From Sitta carolinensis (lineage: Eukaryota > Chordata > Aves > Passeriformes > Sittidae), in assembly GCA_032173965.1 (NCBI GenBank), contig CM063283.1, forward strand, positions 80,044,743 to 80,108,742: a DNA stretch of 64,000 bases. Reading direction: 5' to 3'. The position numbers and the translations under genes are program-made. How positions within the stretch are numbered: position 1 is the first letter of the stretch; every line of letters starts with the position of its first letter. Below, in pieces: positions 1 to 9,777 of this stretch. The notes below the pieces were generated by a model. That model searched no databases. It was given only the letters and a program-made list of their open reading frames with translations, and was not told the DNA's origin.

Positions 1-691
1 CTTTGTTCTTTTTTTCTTTTTTTAAAATAACGCATCTCTTTTAAGAGTAAGCTTTAAAAATGAGGTCCTGGGAACGCATGTACATTTTTGCTTGTGTTTG
101 TTAATGAAGAATGACACTAAATGGTTGCGTGATGGGTAATGCTTAGTTCATTACTCACTGACATGTGCCTCGATACCATCAACTCCACAACCAAATTTAG
201 CCCTGTTATAAGTAGATGTAACTTCGCTGGAGTCAATGGGATGAGTTTGCATCTGCAGACGGAGAAGTTGGAGAGTATCACCCTTTCCTGGCAACTCAGC
301 GCAGCCCGGCTCCTCCGCTGCTCCAGCCCGGGCGAGCCCGGACCTTGCCCGCGGGTTTTATCCTGCTACCGCCGCACCACTCCCAGGCCCGCTCCCGGTC
401 CGCCGCCCCGGTCCGGTCCGGCCCTGCCTCCCCTCCCTCCCCACTCCCGCCGGGGGCAAGGGACGGCGGAGCAGCTCCGCCGTCACAGGGAACACCCGCC
501 CCGGGAAGCGCCGGATCCCGCTGCCAGCCACGGCCGGAGCGCCCGCCGCTCACCGCTAGTGCACTCCGCCCCGTCCCCGCGTCCGCCGGCGGCCGCGGCC
601 GACCTGCAGCACCGTCCCGTCCCTCCCCCGCGCACGGAGGACAGCGCCGGTCCCCGGGGAGACGGCGGGCGGGAGCGGGATGGAAACTTAC
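1..691 (-). other. EFNB2: EFNB2 intron 1, 5' part (partial, runs off left edge)
   Basis: Intron 1 starts at 691 on the minus strand with a consensus donor GTAAGT (691-686) and continues beyond position 1. The first ~400 bases of the intron (about 290-690) are still very GC- and CpG-rich and belong to the EFNB2 CpG island; below ~290 the sequence turns AT-rich. No other exon is visible, so the remaining ephrin-B2 exons must lie outside the window. Confidence 0.9.
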
Positions 692-819
692 TTGGGGTTA
701 GAGGAATTCCAATATATGGGCTCTAAAACGATGGACCGCGCCAGTGCAGTTCTGCATAAAACCATCACGGCTCCCCAGCAGTACTTCCAGGCGGAGGCAT
801 CTCGCCTCCGCGCTGCCAT
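692..819 (-). CDS. EFNB2: Ephrin-B2, coding exon 1 (signal peptide and start of ectodomain; partial gene)
   Basis: This is the first coding exon of ephrin-B2, a single-pass membrane ligand of EphB and EphA4 receptors that acts at the cell surface in arterial-venous specification, angiogenesis and axon guidance. The 42 complete codons start MAARRRDASAWKYCWG and contain a basic N-terminus, a hydrophobic core (about residues 14-22) and a likely signal cleavage near residue 27. SIVLEPIYWNSSNP follows, the near-invariant start of the mature ephrin-B2 ectodomain, with an N-glycosylation sequon at residues 38-40. The ATG (819-817) is in a strong Kozak context (ACCATGG). The exon ends two bases into codon 43 at a GTAAGT donor, the phase expected for this family. 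The N-terminus differs from the human protein at several signal-peptide positions, which is normal for that segment. The receptor-binding domain, transmembrane segment and PDZ-binding tail are encoded off the left edge. Confidence 0.95.
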
Positions 820-874
820 GGTCGCAGGCGGCACCGAGTCCCTCCCCGGAGCCTCGCCAACTCCGCCGTGCGCC

Positions 875-882
875 TTCCCACG
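875..882 (-). promoter_or_regulatory. EFNB2: RBPJ/CSL (Notch effector) consensus site next to EFNB2 ATG
   Basis: The minus strand reads CGTGGGAA, an exact match to the RBPJ/CSL consensus (C/T)GTGGGAA. It lies 56 nt upstream of the EFNB2 start codon, in the 5' UTR or core promoter. EFNB2 is a known Notch-responsive gene in arterial endothelium, so the site is plausible, but an 8-bp match alone is weak evidence. Confidence 0.45.
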
Positions 883-1981
883 CACCTGAGCGGCAACAGC
901 AGGGTGGGTGCCCGGTATCCCAACAGCCGGGATGATTAATAGGGAAAAAAAGATTAATAAAAAAAAAATTAAAAAAAATCACACAGTAAGGATCGACGAT
1001 GCACTTGGCGAGAGCTGCAAGCAGATCTACTGAGTCATGTATGCCGCTCGCATGTAGGAATATCTCCTGTGAGGTCAGATCCAAGCAACCTTCCAAGTAA
1101 CAGCAGTAGCAAAAAGAAAAATATATAAAAATGCAAACGCCTCAGTCCTTCCTCTTAGTGGGGGTCTCCTGGCTGCCTTGGAAGATGCCACTCAAACTGC
1201 CAACTCCCATTTGGATCCAGAGCGCCATACGCGTTCACAGTGTCTTAAGGCCCGCGTGAAAAGGAGTAGAACAAAAAATAAATTAAAAAAAGGTAAAATA
1301 AAGGGTGGCCGGAGAAAGAAAAGGGTCGGGGGGAAAGGACACAGCTTCGGCGGGCGGCTCCTCTTGTAAGTCTCTCACTGCTCCTCGCAGTTTGCAATCC
1401 GTACGGGCACCAGCCCGGGCTGTTTCGAGCAGCTCGGAAGCAACCGCGAGTCAATAAATCCACTCCGAGTCAGCTCCCCCAGTCCCGGGGAGGCGCATCC
1501 GCAGGGCTCCGGCTTCCCCGAGGGGCACTGCTGTCCTTGTCGCCGGCAAAGACCACGGAGCGGAGCAAGAAAAGAAACAGGGTGGGCAACAGTAATTACA
1601 AAAACAAAAATAAAATAAATCAAAACGGGGTGCGGGGGGGGGTCGCAGCGTCAAATCGTCCCTCTCCCGTTGCGCGATCTGCAGTGCGCGCCGCGGCGGC
1701 CGCCTGAGGAGGAACGCCGGGCGCGGGACTTGCGCCGACGCGCAGCCCACCGCGGCGGAGAAGGAACGGGGCGAGGGAAGAGGAGCGGCACCAGCCACTG
1801 TCGTTCCCACCGCGGCGCTTCCAACCCCCGATGCCACCACTACGAGTCCCCGGCGCAGGAGCGCGGCCGGCGGCAGCGCGCTGCCGTAGCCATATAAGCG
1901 CGGCCCCGCTGCCCCGCCGCCGCCGCTCATAGGGCCGCCGGCGGGCCGCCGCGCTGGTTGGGCGCCGCGCCTGTCACTTAC

Positions 1982-2145
1982 CGCCGAGCGGCGGGCGGGG
2001 CCGCGCCGAGCCCAGCCGAGCGGGCCGGCAGGTAACACCCCCGGCCCCGCCGCGCCGCGCCGCGGGCGGCCGCTGCCCGGCGTGCGCGGAGAGTCCACTC
2101 GCTGTGACTCACGCCGAGGCTGTGCGGGAGGCGCGGCGGGCCCAG
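1982..2145 (-). other. Candidate upstream noncoding exon of EFNB2 (alternative first exon)
   Basis: A strong 5' splice site, GCG|GTAAGTGA, sits on the minus strand at 1981-1974 inside the CpG island. A matching 3' splice site with a mixed pyrimidine stretch ending CCGCTCAG|G lies at 887-886, just upstream of the EFNB2 ATG. Splicing would remove a 1,096-nt intron and join an upstream 5' UTR exon to the coding exon. The exon's 5' end (about 2145) is a guess, from a TATA-like TTATTTAA at 2179-2172 on the minus strand. No transcript evidence is available to me; the sites could be chance. Confidence 0.25.
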
Positions 2146-2467
2146 ATGGAGCGAAACCAGGAGGAAAAAATGAAATTAAATAAGCATTAAAAAACAGCCT
2201 TCGCTAAAACTGTTTTCCGAATACACTGCCGTTCAAAGAGCGGGGAGCGGCGACAGGTCCGGGAGACACCGGGCTCCCCGCACCCTGCCCGCCGGTACGA
2301 GCGCAGCACCCCGGGGGAGCGCGGCCGCAGGCGCTGCGCGGCAGCGGCCATGTCCGCGCTGTGGCGCGGGAAAGGGCCGGGCCGTGTTCCACTGGCGCGG
2401 AGCTCCGCGCACAACTTTCTGTGGGTTCCCTATCGGGATGGAGGCCTGGGGGCGCTTCCGTGCTAGG

Positions 2468-2488
2468 TTCCCACTGTCCCTTCCCACG
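2468..2488 (-). promoter_or_regulatory. EFNB2: Tandem pair of RBPJ/CSL-type sites upstream of EFNB2
   Basis: Two motifs in the same orientation, AGTGGGAA (2475-2468) and CGTGGGAA (2488-2481), lie 13 nt apart and about 1.65 kb upstream of the EFNB2 ATG. They are arranged head-to-tail, not as the head-to-head Su(H) paired site. Function is inferred only from motif and neighbouring gene. Confidence 0.35.
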
Positions 2489-3150
2489 GGTTCTGTGGGT
2501 TTTCGAAGTTTATCTGGTTGCGCGACAATTAGCCACGCGCCGTCACTGAATAAAAAAGAGCTGGACATGCGGAGCCCCTCACAGGGATGCAGAACGGCGA
2601 GCAATGCGGGGCTCCGGGGCCGACTGCGGATTCCCTCGCTTTTCTCCGGCGATTGCCCAGAGACTTTCTTCCGCTCTAGATTTTCGTGGGGAGGGGGTTC
2701 GGACGCAGCTCGATTTCAGACACGACGTATCCCAACGGCACGGCACTTGGCCCTTTTATTTCATTCGATCATTACTCTCTGGCCAGAGGGAGATGCTTTC
2801 CCCAAGGCTTCGCAAGTCCCCCTGGGGGCGCGGAGCGCGCCGGGGGTCGCGGGCGGTCCCGACGCCGTGCTCGAAGCCCGACACGCCGCGGCTGCCGCGG
2901 CGCTTCCATGGCGCCACAGCTCCCACTAGCGGCCAGCGGCTGCCCTCCGCAGGGGCAGCGGTCCCCGCGGCCATCCCCCTCCGCCGCTCCCCGCGTCCTG
3001 CCCGCTCCGGCGCCCACACAGTTCCACCGCCAAAGCCGCCGGCAAAAGCCAAACGGGGCAGCGGTACCGCTGCCCATGGAGGTTCTACCGGGCTGGGGAG
3101 GCGACACACGCGAGCGGTCCGCGACAGGAGCTGTACCGAGGTTAAACACG

Positions 3151-4379
3151 AGTGATGTAAATGACATAGTCCCTCCTGTGAAATCAAGGGAGTTACCGAA
3201 TTTCCTCCAGTAGGGATTTCTTGCCAAAAGAGTATCTGCAGAAAGGATTAAAAATTAAATCCCAGGAAACTACCGCGCTCTTTTCTGCCATTTCCCTACT
3301 TTTTAGTCGAGGCATGCAAAGAACATCCTACCAAAAACCCCTAATAAAGAGCCAATTTCGCTTGAATTTATTCCTGAAGAAATATGTGCATTCACTTAAA
3401 AATCTGCTTCGTGGTGGTACTCGTCCGGCTTTTAGAACCTCTTATAAGGAAAACAACTGGCACTGTAATTTATTTCCCGGATCAATTTTGGAAACCAGTG
3501 TTCTCTTTCGACCCCTTTTCAACTAAACGGGTGGTTTCAGCTTGGCAGAGCCCGCTCCTCCCGCTCGCAGCAGAGAGGAAAGAAATTGGATGCGCTCTCG
3601 AAGCCCCATAGATTTTGAGTTAATTGTGTTCAGTAGTTCTCTAATGAAATCTACAGCTCAAGAAAACAAGGAAATCAGTTTGCTTTTCACACAAAACATC
3701 GAATACGTTTTAAGTAAACTGCTTAATTAAATTTAATTTGCAGTGAGGAAGGAATTGCAGATCCGCCGACGCAATTTGGTGGAAAAGGATCTGGTTCCCG
3801 GGACGGAAACTTAGCACTCAAGTGGGAGCTTAGGTATCTATGCACACCGAGGGGCATCAAAGGAGAACTTCACCAGTGAGAGGAGGAAAGTACTTAATTA
3901 TTAAACTTTTAAACAAATGTGTGGTGTGTAGCCGGTCGTGAGGCAATGTAAACACGGAGCCTGATAAATGCTTCCAGCAACAGAGACGTGTAAAATAGGT
4001 CTACCTCAATTTTGTGATGCTGCTGCTTCTGTTTGTTTAGAAGCAAAAGGTTACGAGCGGAGTTTTGTAAAAGCAGTGAGTAAACTGTGACCTCTAACTC
4101 TTCGTATCCTTGCTTTAAGTAAACCAGAGGAAATGAAGAGCCCTGGTATTGTCTGAAAATATCCTCCTGTAGCTAAATATATCACACGGCTCCTATTGTC
4201 CAGTGCCTAATCATTTTTTACGCAAATACAGCTGTTTACTGTCCAGCATCCTACTGATGCACTCTGTAAGTGTATAAAAATCCACGTTAATAAAATAATT
4301 TTTCATTAAAAAACAAGACAAAACTGGCGCTTGTTTCCGAAATAACCTTATCATCAAAGATTAAGATATCCAGAGAAAC
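3151..4379. other. Non-coding sequence between two GC-rich islands upstream of EFNB2
   Basis: Mixed-composition sequence with no plausible exon. It contains scattered developmental transcription-factor motifs, for example an NKX-type TCAAGTG (about 3818), a TCF/LEF-type ATCAAAG (about 3856) and a forkhead-type TGTAAACA (about 3947). These are short matches in proximal promoter-flanking DNA, and none can be called functional from sequence alone. Confidence 0.5.
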
Positions 4380-4521
4380 GTGGGCTCGGTGGCTACTCTG
4401 CGCAGGTCGCTCTTTTTGGCCGAGGAAGCCGTTCCTGCTGTTGGGTCGGGCCGCAGGGCCCTTCCAGAGCCGCAGAGCTACGGTTCCGAGCAGGGCCGGG
4501 CCGGACCAGGAGGCGGGAGCC

Positions 4522-4544
4522 GGGCCGGGGCCGGGCGGGGCGGG
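4522..4544 (+). other. Potential G-quadruplex
   Basis: Five G-runs of three or more separated by CC or C loops lie within 23 bases on the plus strand (GGG-CC-GGGG-CC-GGG-C-GGGG-C-GGG). This fits the standard four-run G-quadruplex pattern with very short loops. It overlaps GC boxes in the second CpG island. Confidence 0.55.
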
Positions 4545-4995
4545 TGGTGCTCGGAGGGGCTGCGGCGTCGCGGAGCCCCCGGGCAGCTGTGCTGCCGCCG
4601 CAATCTTTCCCCGGTCTCGACCCCTGCGCTCGCTGTATCGCCCTCCAGCCTGTTCGTCTCGCCTCCGAGTAGCGCCTCGGACACGGGAGAAACGTGAGAG
4701 TAAAGGCTGGGGACAGGGGGTTTCAAAACGAAAAAGCCGACGAGTGTTCGGAAGTTAGAAATCGGCTTCGGCCGACGCTTCTCTGGGGACAATTTCAGGA
4801 GGAGGTCCCGGCAGACATTTCGAGTTTCTCAAGGAACGCGGTTTCCTGACAGACGAACACACAGGGAACAGGTTTCTGGGGGAAATCCTGCCGCGGCCTT
4901 GAGAGCGGCGCCGCGGTCCCCAGCGCCCGGACGGACTGGCTCGGCGGACGGGGAGGGACGGACGGATAACAGACGGGTGGATGAGCGCTACCGGC

Positions 4996-5007
4996 GAGCA
5001 GGTGAGA
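4996..5007 (+). other. Consensus 5' splice site on plus strand at edge of CpG island
   Basis: GAGCAG|GTGAGA matches the vertebrate 5' splice site at every key position, with cleavage between 5001 and 5002. It ends the GC-rich block at 4380-5020 and could be the donor of the first exon of a plus-strand RNA. No matching protein frame is recognised. Confidence 0.3.
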
Positions 5008-5087
5008 CCTGCCTAGCCCTTGCCTTCACTGGAAAACTGTTGCTGTTTGCACCGCTTAAACCTTTACTTCCTGTACCTCGGGCTGGC

Positions 5088-5089
<2 letters not shown>

Positions 5090-5116
<27 letters not shown>
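5090..5116 (+). repeat. Poly(A) tract, 27 nt
   Basis: An uninterrupted run of 27 A. No recognisable retroposed sequence precedes it; the upstream flank is the GC-rich island edge. Confidence 0.95.
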
Positions 5117-5119
<3 letters not shown>

Positions 5120-8100
5120 TGTTTATCGCTGAATATCCTCTTTCACCTTCTTTCCAACAGTAATGTTGGCAATAATTATATAGATATCGGCTTTGGTACT
5201 ACAGAATCTATAACGAAAAGCAGCTCATCTGAATGGGATCAAGATTGGGCCCACAATCCCTGATTCCCTTTTAAACATCAGCCTAAACATGAAATTTTTG
5301 AAGTGGAAAAGCTCACCATCATTCATCATTATATGAAAATGTACCAGTTTTGAAAGTCGAAAAAATGTAACTCAGCGGATACAATTACTGCTAAATTCAA
5401 TGAAGAGAAATGATAACGAGTGTTGGTTATTGAGTTAAATGATTGTTTATAATTTATACAAAAGGCCAAGTGTGCAAGATACTTGAAACAGCTCTCAATA
5501 CATCATTCACACTGCAACAGTGCATTTTCTGCACTTACAGTAGAGTAAGTATGTGTCTAGATGTTGATTTACCTTCTCCAGGTCTGTTTTATAACTAGTT
5601 TTGGTCAATCATATCTTCTTAGAAAATCAGCTTGGCTTCTCCCAGATACAGCCATAGAATTCAAGCAGCCTTGTAACAAAAATCAAAGAAGACCTTCATA
5701 CATCCAAACCATGCATTTTAACTGTTTGACTTGACTTACATTGATTCTCCGTAACACTCTTTGAAAACAAAAATATTTATATTATTCTATGGTCTTTGGT
5801 ATGAGGGGTAGAAAAAATGACCTGGAACAAGCTTCTGCAACACAACTGGCCTTTTATTGTCAAAGGGGATCTATGTCCTTTCAAGCAGAGCTGATGCTGA
5901 GCTAGCATAACCCTTGATTTTAAGTGTCAGTCCATGGAAGATGATTTTAAGCGTGAGGTTTAGTACAGATATGTCAACAGAAACTCAGCACTCTTCAGCA
6001 GGTTAACAAAATGCTGGGGTGGAAAGAGGGGCATAACCTGAAATACACACGTGGCAGTATCAGCATGAGAGCAGAACAGAGGTGCACAGAAGTCACGGTT
6101 CAGCTCCTTCTCGACTTGCCCATCAGTCTGAAACCATACCAACCTGGGTACTTCAACCATATCCTCCTGCCTTGGAATAAGCCTTAGGCACACAGGCAGC
6201 CCCACCGTTCTCTTCTGAAATAAATCACCTCTGTAACACAACCTGAAGGTGGTTATTGACTTGAATTTCACCTGCACTTGCACCAAGTTGAGACTTTGCA
6301 ATGACAGAGCTAAGACCCCAAATGCTCTGAAAATAATTTATGAAATACGGCATGCAGTTAAAAGTGAATAATAACCAACACCTCCATATTTGGTGTACAT
6401 GCAAAAAATGGTAGAAACTCAATCCTGAGAGCATGTTAATAGCATCGCAAAGAGGTGGATGTCAGCTTCAGGTCAGGAAGGACAATAGGGTGAGGTGTAT
6501 GAGGTGGCACATAGCTCGAGAAAAGGAGACATCAAAGGTAAATCCTTCTTTTTCAAGACAAGATAGGAATGGATGAACTGTTGATACTTTAGTGAGATTT
6601 TACATACACATGCAGTTGCTTGTCGGTTCAGACATCTAACGTAATTGTCTCTGCTTTACTAAGCTGCAAGGATACCATCCCTCCAATACAATTCTTAGGA
6701 GTCAGTTTTCTACTTGGTCTTGGAAAAATTATAGTAAATGAACATGCGAAGTTCAAAGGGCAGTTTAGCAAATCACCAAAGAGCACGTTTATTGTGCTGT
6801 TCTAAGGCTTTCCACGCTCCTACCTTTACCAGACAGATGTGCTGTTTCATATTAAAATAATTATCCAGGACATTTATGAAAAAGTTTGGGAAAACTAAGA
6901 TCTCTTCTGTTACCATATAAGGGAAATGAATTCTGCTCAAGGTAGGTGGCAAAAAAAATGCCTACCTGCTTCCCTGGGGTGGTCAACGACACACAAAACC
7001 CCAGAACAATCCAAAACTTGTCTAACCAAAATGTGAAGTTCAAACTTCAAACTGTAATGAAATAAAAATTAAACACGAAGCACAGTCACCATCAGCATTT
7101 TCTCTATGCAGACACATGTAGGAAGCTCCATTTAAACACTACATGTTAGTTTATGTTCCTGCATACTTCACGTTAAATGGCTATGAAGTCCTATGGGAAT
7201 ACAAGAATATCCCAAGTTGTTAACATCAAATGTAACTTGCCCCTTTCCAAATCAACAGTATCTCTGAAGTCCTACAATAATTTTAAAAAGACCCTACAGC
7301 AATGCAAATGTAACATGCACCCACACCAGGTCTACAAAGATCTGAGACAGAGAACTTGGCATGCCTTAGGGCAGCAGAGACAGCAGATTCCACCAACTGA
7401 ACTTCTACCCCAACAGAGGAAGTAACACCAAACCAAAGCAAGGACCTAACTGCTCTTCTTTTTTTTTTTTTTGAGGGCAGGGGAAGAAACAGGTAGTGAA
7501 ATGTGGAATGGCAGAACGGGCAATCTCATTAGGAAGGGGCATTTTGTCCACAAGGTAGTCCTAGGAGTGGGGCTGAAAATAACCTGGTAACATGCCTACA
7601 CAATGTTAAATGCAGAGAAAAAATGTTGTTATTTAGCAGCGAATTATGTGATGCAGAACAAAATGTTTGATACCACAGCTGCATATATGATTACTTAGCT
7701 TCTTGCTTTTAGAAGAGGAAACAAAACTGCATAGATCTGTTTTGAGTATTGACTTTTAATAGCTTGTTTCTCATAAGGGAACAGGGGATGTTTTCTGTTT
7801 TAGGAATACAGGTATCAGTTGACCTTTAAATACAGCCTGCTCCTGCCAACAGGTCATGTACATGATTTATTTGGCTTCAGCTTTTGTTTTTATGCATTAA
7901 GCAACTTTCAACCTTCTTTTGCCATACAATATATAGACAAATTTAAGTACAGTAATAGTGTAGGTATTTTACCATCTTCACATTTTCTTGACATACTGGA
8001 CAAAGCGATACACATCAGTCTGCCCCCAGGCCCCGGTTTCATACAAAGCTCATTGAATACTGCTTTCAGAGGCACATTCAACTTGCTCCCACATTTAATT

Positions 8101-8880
8101 TGTTAAATCTATAGAAACAGTCCCTTTGGGAATATCAGGAATTATTTCCGACTTTGTCCAGTGACATTCAAATGCTCAGGCAACTACTGGTAACTTTCAT
8201 TTTATGGTTACTACAGATATTGCACGCTGACAGGAAAAAGTTTTAGAACTGGACAAGCTATAGTAATCTAGGTTTTGGTAGAGGAATTACATACAAAAAT
8301 GGTGACTTAATATATATATAGTTTTCAATCTGTAATTTAATTTTTCAAAATAAAACCTGTATCTATAAATGGATAATATTCAAGATCTGTGTAAATGTTG
8401 CTTTCTGGCTAAAACAATACATTTAGACAGAATCTCACTTTCTGTTTTTCAGTTCAAATATACTAGCCAGTCCAGTCCTTTGGGAGAAAAATCCTTTAAA
8501 TCCTTTAGGATCCATCAGATTCATTATATGGTAATGACCTTAACTTATACAATATATTATATTATGAGGTGAACTGAGGGAGTTTAGATATTGGAAGTAT
8601 CGGTCTGGGTGCAGTAAGCCAAACAGCCGTTTAAACATGATACTACAGCTGAAATAAGTCTCTGTCAGAATAAAAACCAACATTCATAAAAACAGCAGCA
8701 GCAGCCATCAATAACATTCACAACTGCAGGGATTTTTTACTGTGTGTGATTTTGCATTATAAGTAGAAGCCACAATAGTTTAAAGCAAAATTTAAAAAAA
8801 TATCACTATAGTCTTGAATTTAATAATGTGAATTGTCACTCTTATAGCTGTTTATAGAAGTGTACTCAAAAAAATTTACT
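5117..8880. other. Intergenic DNA between EFNB2 upstream region and ARGLU1 3' end
   Basis: AT-rich non-coding sequence. Small open frames up to ~110 codons occur on both strands (for example 5960-6301 minus), but none resembles a known protein or has convincing exon boundaries. No CR1 fragment or other interspersed repeat is recognised; a T14 run lies at 7459-7472. The ARGLU1 transcript probably ends just to the right of this stretch. Confidence 0.6.
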
Positions 8881-8906
8881 TAAACATATGAATTTAAGAC
8901 TTTCAC

Positions 8907-8929
8907 TTTATTCAGCAAATTGGTTTATT
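8907..8929 (-). terminator. ARGLU1: ARGLU1 polyadenylation signals (two AATAAA)
   Basis: Two canonical AATAAA hexamers on the minus strand (8929-8924 and 8912-8907) lie about 700 nt after the ARGLU1 stop codon. The sequence further downstream on that strand is U-rich, as expected of cleavage-site context. They are the first AATAAA hexamers I find after the stop codon. Confidence 0.6.
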
Positions 8930-9470
8930 TACACAATAGGGAACGCTGGTTGAATGCTGTCAATGTAATAAAAACAAATCTAACAGAGACAATACTGAAC
9001 TCTCTCTATGTATTCATAGCAGAAATGACAAACTATTTCCTTACCTGTATCAGGAACACCAAGCGCAACAACGGGACAGTATCACAGGACACTGATTTAA
9101 ACAATAAACCACAGAGGTCCAGTAATACTATGTCAATTTACTCATGTATTTACTGACTTTAAAATAAAAACATTAAAAGTCAGCAATACCCAGTAAAAAG
9201 TTCTGTCAATTATCAGAGTCACACTCTGATGAGTAGGTCAGTAAAACCTTATCAGATCATCCACAGTTCATAAAGTGACATGAGTTGCTTCAGACCACCA
9301 ATACAGAAACAAAATTGATGAAAACAGATTACCCTCTAAAAGGCAATGATGATCTGATAAGGGTTTAACTTATTGGAAGTTTAAAAAAAATAAGAATTGC
9401 AGAGCACAGCCCCTATTAGAACAAGCTAACTTTCCAACTTTCAAAAAAGACAAAAAAAATTTGAGAGAAA

Positions 9471-9566
9471 GGAAAAAAAAAAAAAAAACAAAAACCACTT
9501 CAACATGAAGCTACCATACAAAGTTTTTGTTTGTTTTCCTTTTTTTTTTTTTTTTTTTTTTTTTTT
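9471..9566 (-). other. ARGLU1: A-rich/U-rich inverted repeat in ARGLU1 3' UTR
   Basis: On the plus strand an arm of GG, 16 A, C, 5 A, C (9471-9495) is complementary to an arm starting G, 5 T, G at 9523 and running into a 27-T tract (9540-9566). Seven perfect pairs close a 27-nt loop, followed by a long A-U helix with a few mismatches. The transcript could form a stable A/U hairpin about 45 nt after the stop codon. It may simply be two opposing simple repeats. Confidence 0.5.
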
Positions 9567-9612
9567 GTTTGTTTGTTTCTTTTTTTTTCTTTTAAGAGTT
9601 CAGAGTTGAAAT

Positions 9613-9777
9613 TTAATCCTGGCTTTTTAGGGAGAAGGACAGTTTTGGCCTAGACTTTCCTTTGCCCAGGATAATTTTTTGCTCTTCCTTTTGCTGACGC
9701 TGTCTCTCTTGTTCTAGTTTCATCCTCTCCTCATGAATCTTTCTTTGTTCTTCAACAATTTTCAATTGTTCTTCAGC
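9613..9777 (-). CDS. ARGLU1: ARGLU1 coding exon 4 (C-terminal)
   Basis: This exon encodes the last 54 residues and the TAA stop (9615-9613). It begins [20 protein letters not shown] and ends [10 protein letters not shown], the conserved C-terminus of the Glu/Arg coiled coil. The acceptor is TTTTCCTATATAG|GCT (AG at 9779-9778), with a pyrimidine stretch, phase 0. The human protein has a Thr in place of the Ser at the fourth-last-to-third-last position; otherwise the segment is nearly invariant. Confidence 0.96.
   Translation of the reverse strand, partial: AEEQLKIVEEQRKIHEERMKLEQERQRQQKEEQKIILGKGKSRPKLSFSLKSQD

Larger units (their letters stand above)
290..3150 (-). promoter_or_regulatory. 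EFNB2: EFNB2 CpG island and promoter region
   Basis: A long GC- and CpG-rich domain surrounds EFNB2 exon 1 and extends about 2.3 kb upstream of its ATG. It is interrupted by short AT-rich stretches at about 935-1140, 1230-1300, 1560-1620 and 2155-2215. It carries many CpG-containing GC boxes, an AP-1 consensus (TGACTCA, 2105-2111), three RBPJ-type sites and strong splice-site-like sequences described separately. CpG islands of this size are typical of developmental regulators. The exact transcription start cannot be fixed from sequence; a TATA-like CTATTAATC on the minus strand at 942-934 could place one near 905-910, but this is weak. Confidence 0.8.
4380..5020. promoter_or_regulatory. Second CpG-rich island between EFNB2 and ARGLU1
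   Basis: A separate ~0.6-kb GC- and CpG-rich block, well above the surrounding AT-rich sequence. It contains GC boxes, a possible G-quadruplex on the plus strand and, at its right edge, a plus-strand consensus 5' splice site. It could be an alternative or auxiliary EFNB2 promoter, or the start of an unannotated plus-strand noncoding RNA. Overlapping open frames here have no recognisable protein similarity and are products of the GC richness. Confidence 0.6.
8885..9612 (-). other. ARGLU1: ARGLU1 3' untranslated region (predicted)
   Basis: About 0.7 kb follows the ARGLU1 stop codon on the minus strand, up to two AATAAA signals at 8929-8924 and 8912-8907. It begins with a very A-rich stretch (complement of the T-run at 9540-9566) followed by a U-rich one (complement of the A-run at 9473-9488). 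The end point is inferred from the first good polyadenylation signals; longer isoforms are possible. Confidence 0.6.

Noticed and set aside
1887..1900. CATATAAG as a TATA box or CArG box on the plus strand
   Set aside because: One mismatch to the CArG consensus and no supporting plus-strand transcript features; too weak to call.
1451..2098. 215-codon minus-strand open frame in the EFNB2 CpG island
   Set aside because: It reads through a strong splice donor and GC-rich promoter sequence, starts at CTG/TTG-like or poor contexts, and resembles no protein; long frames are expected by chance in GC-rich DNA.
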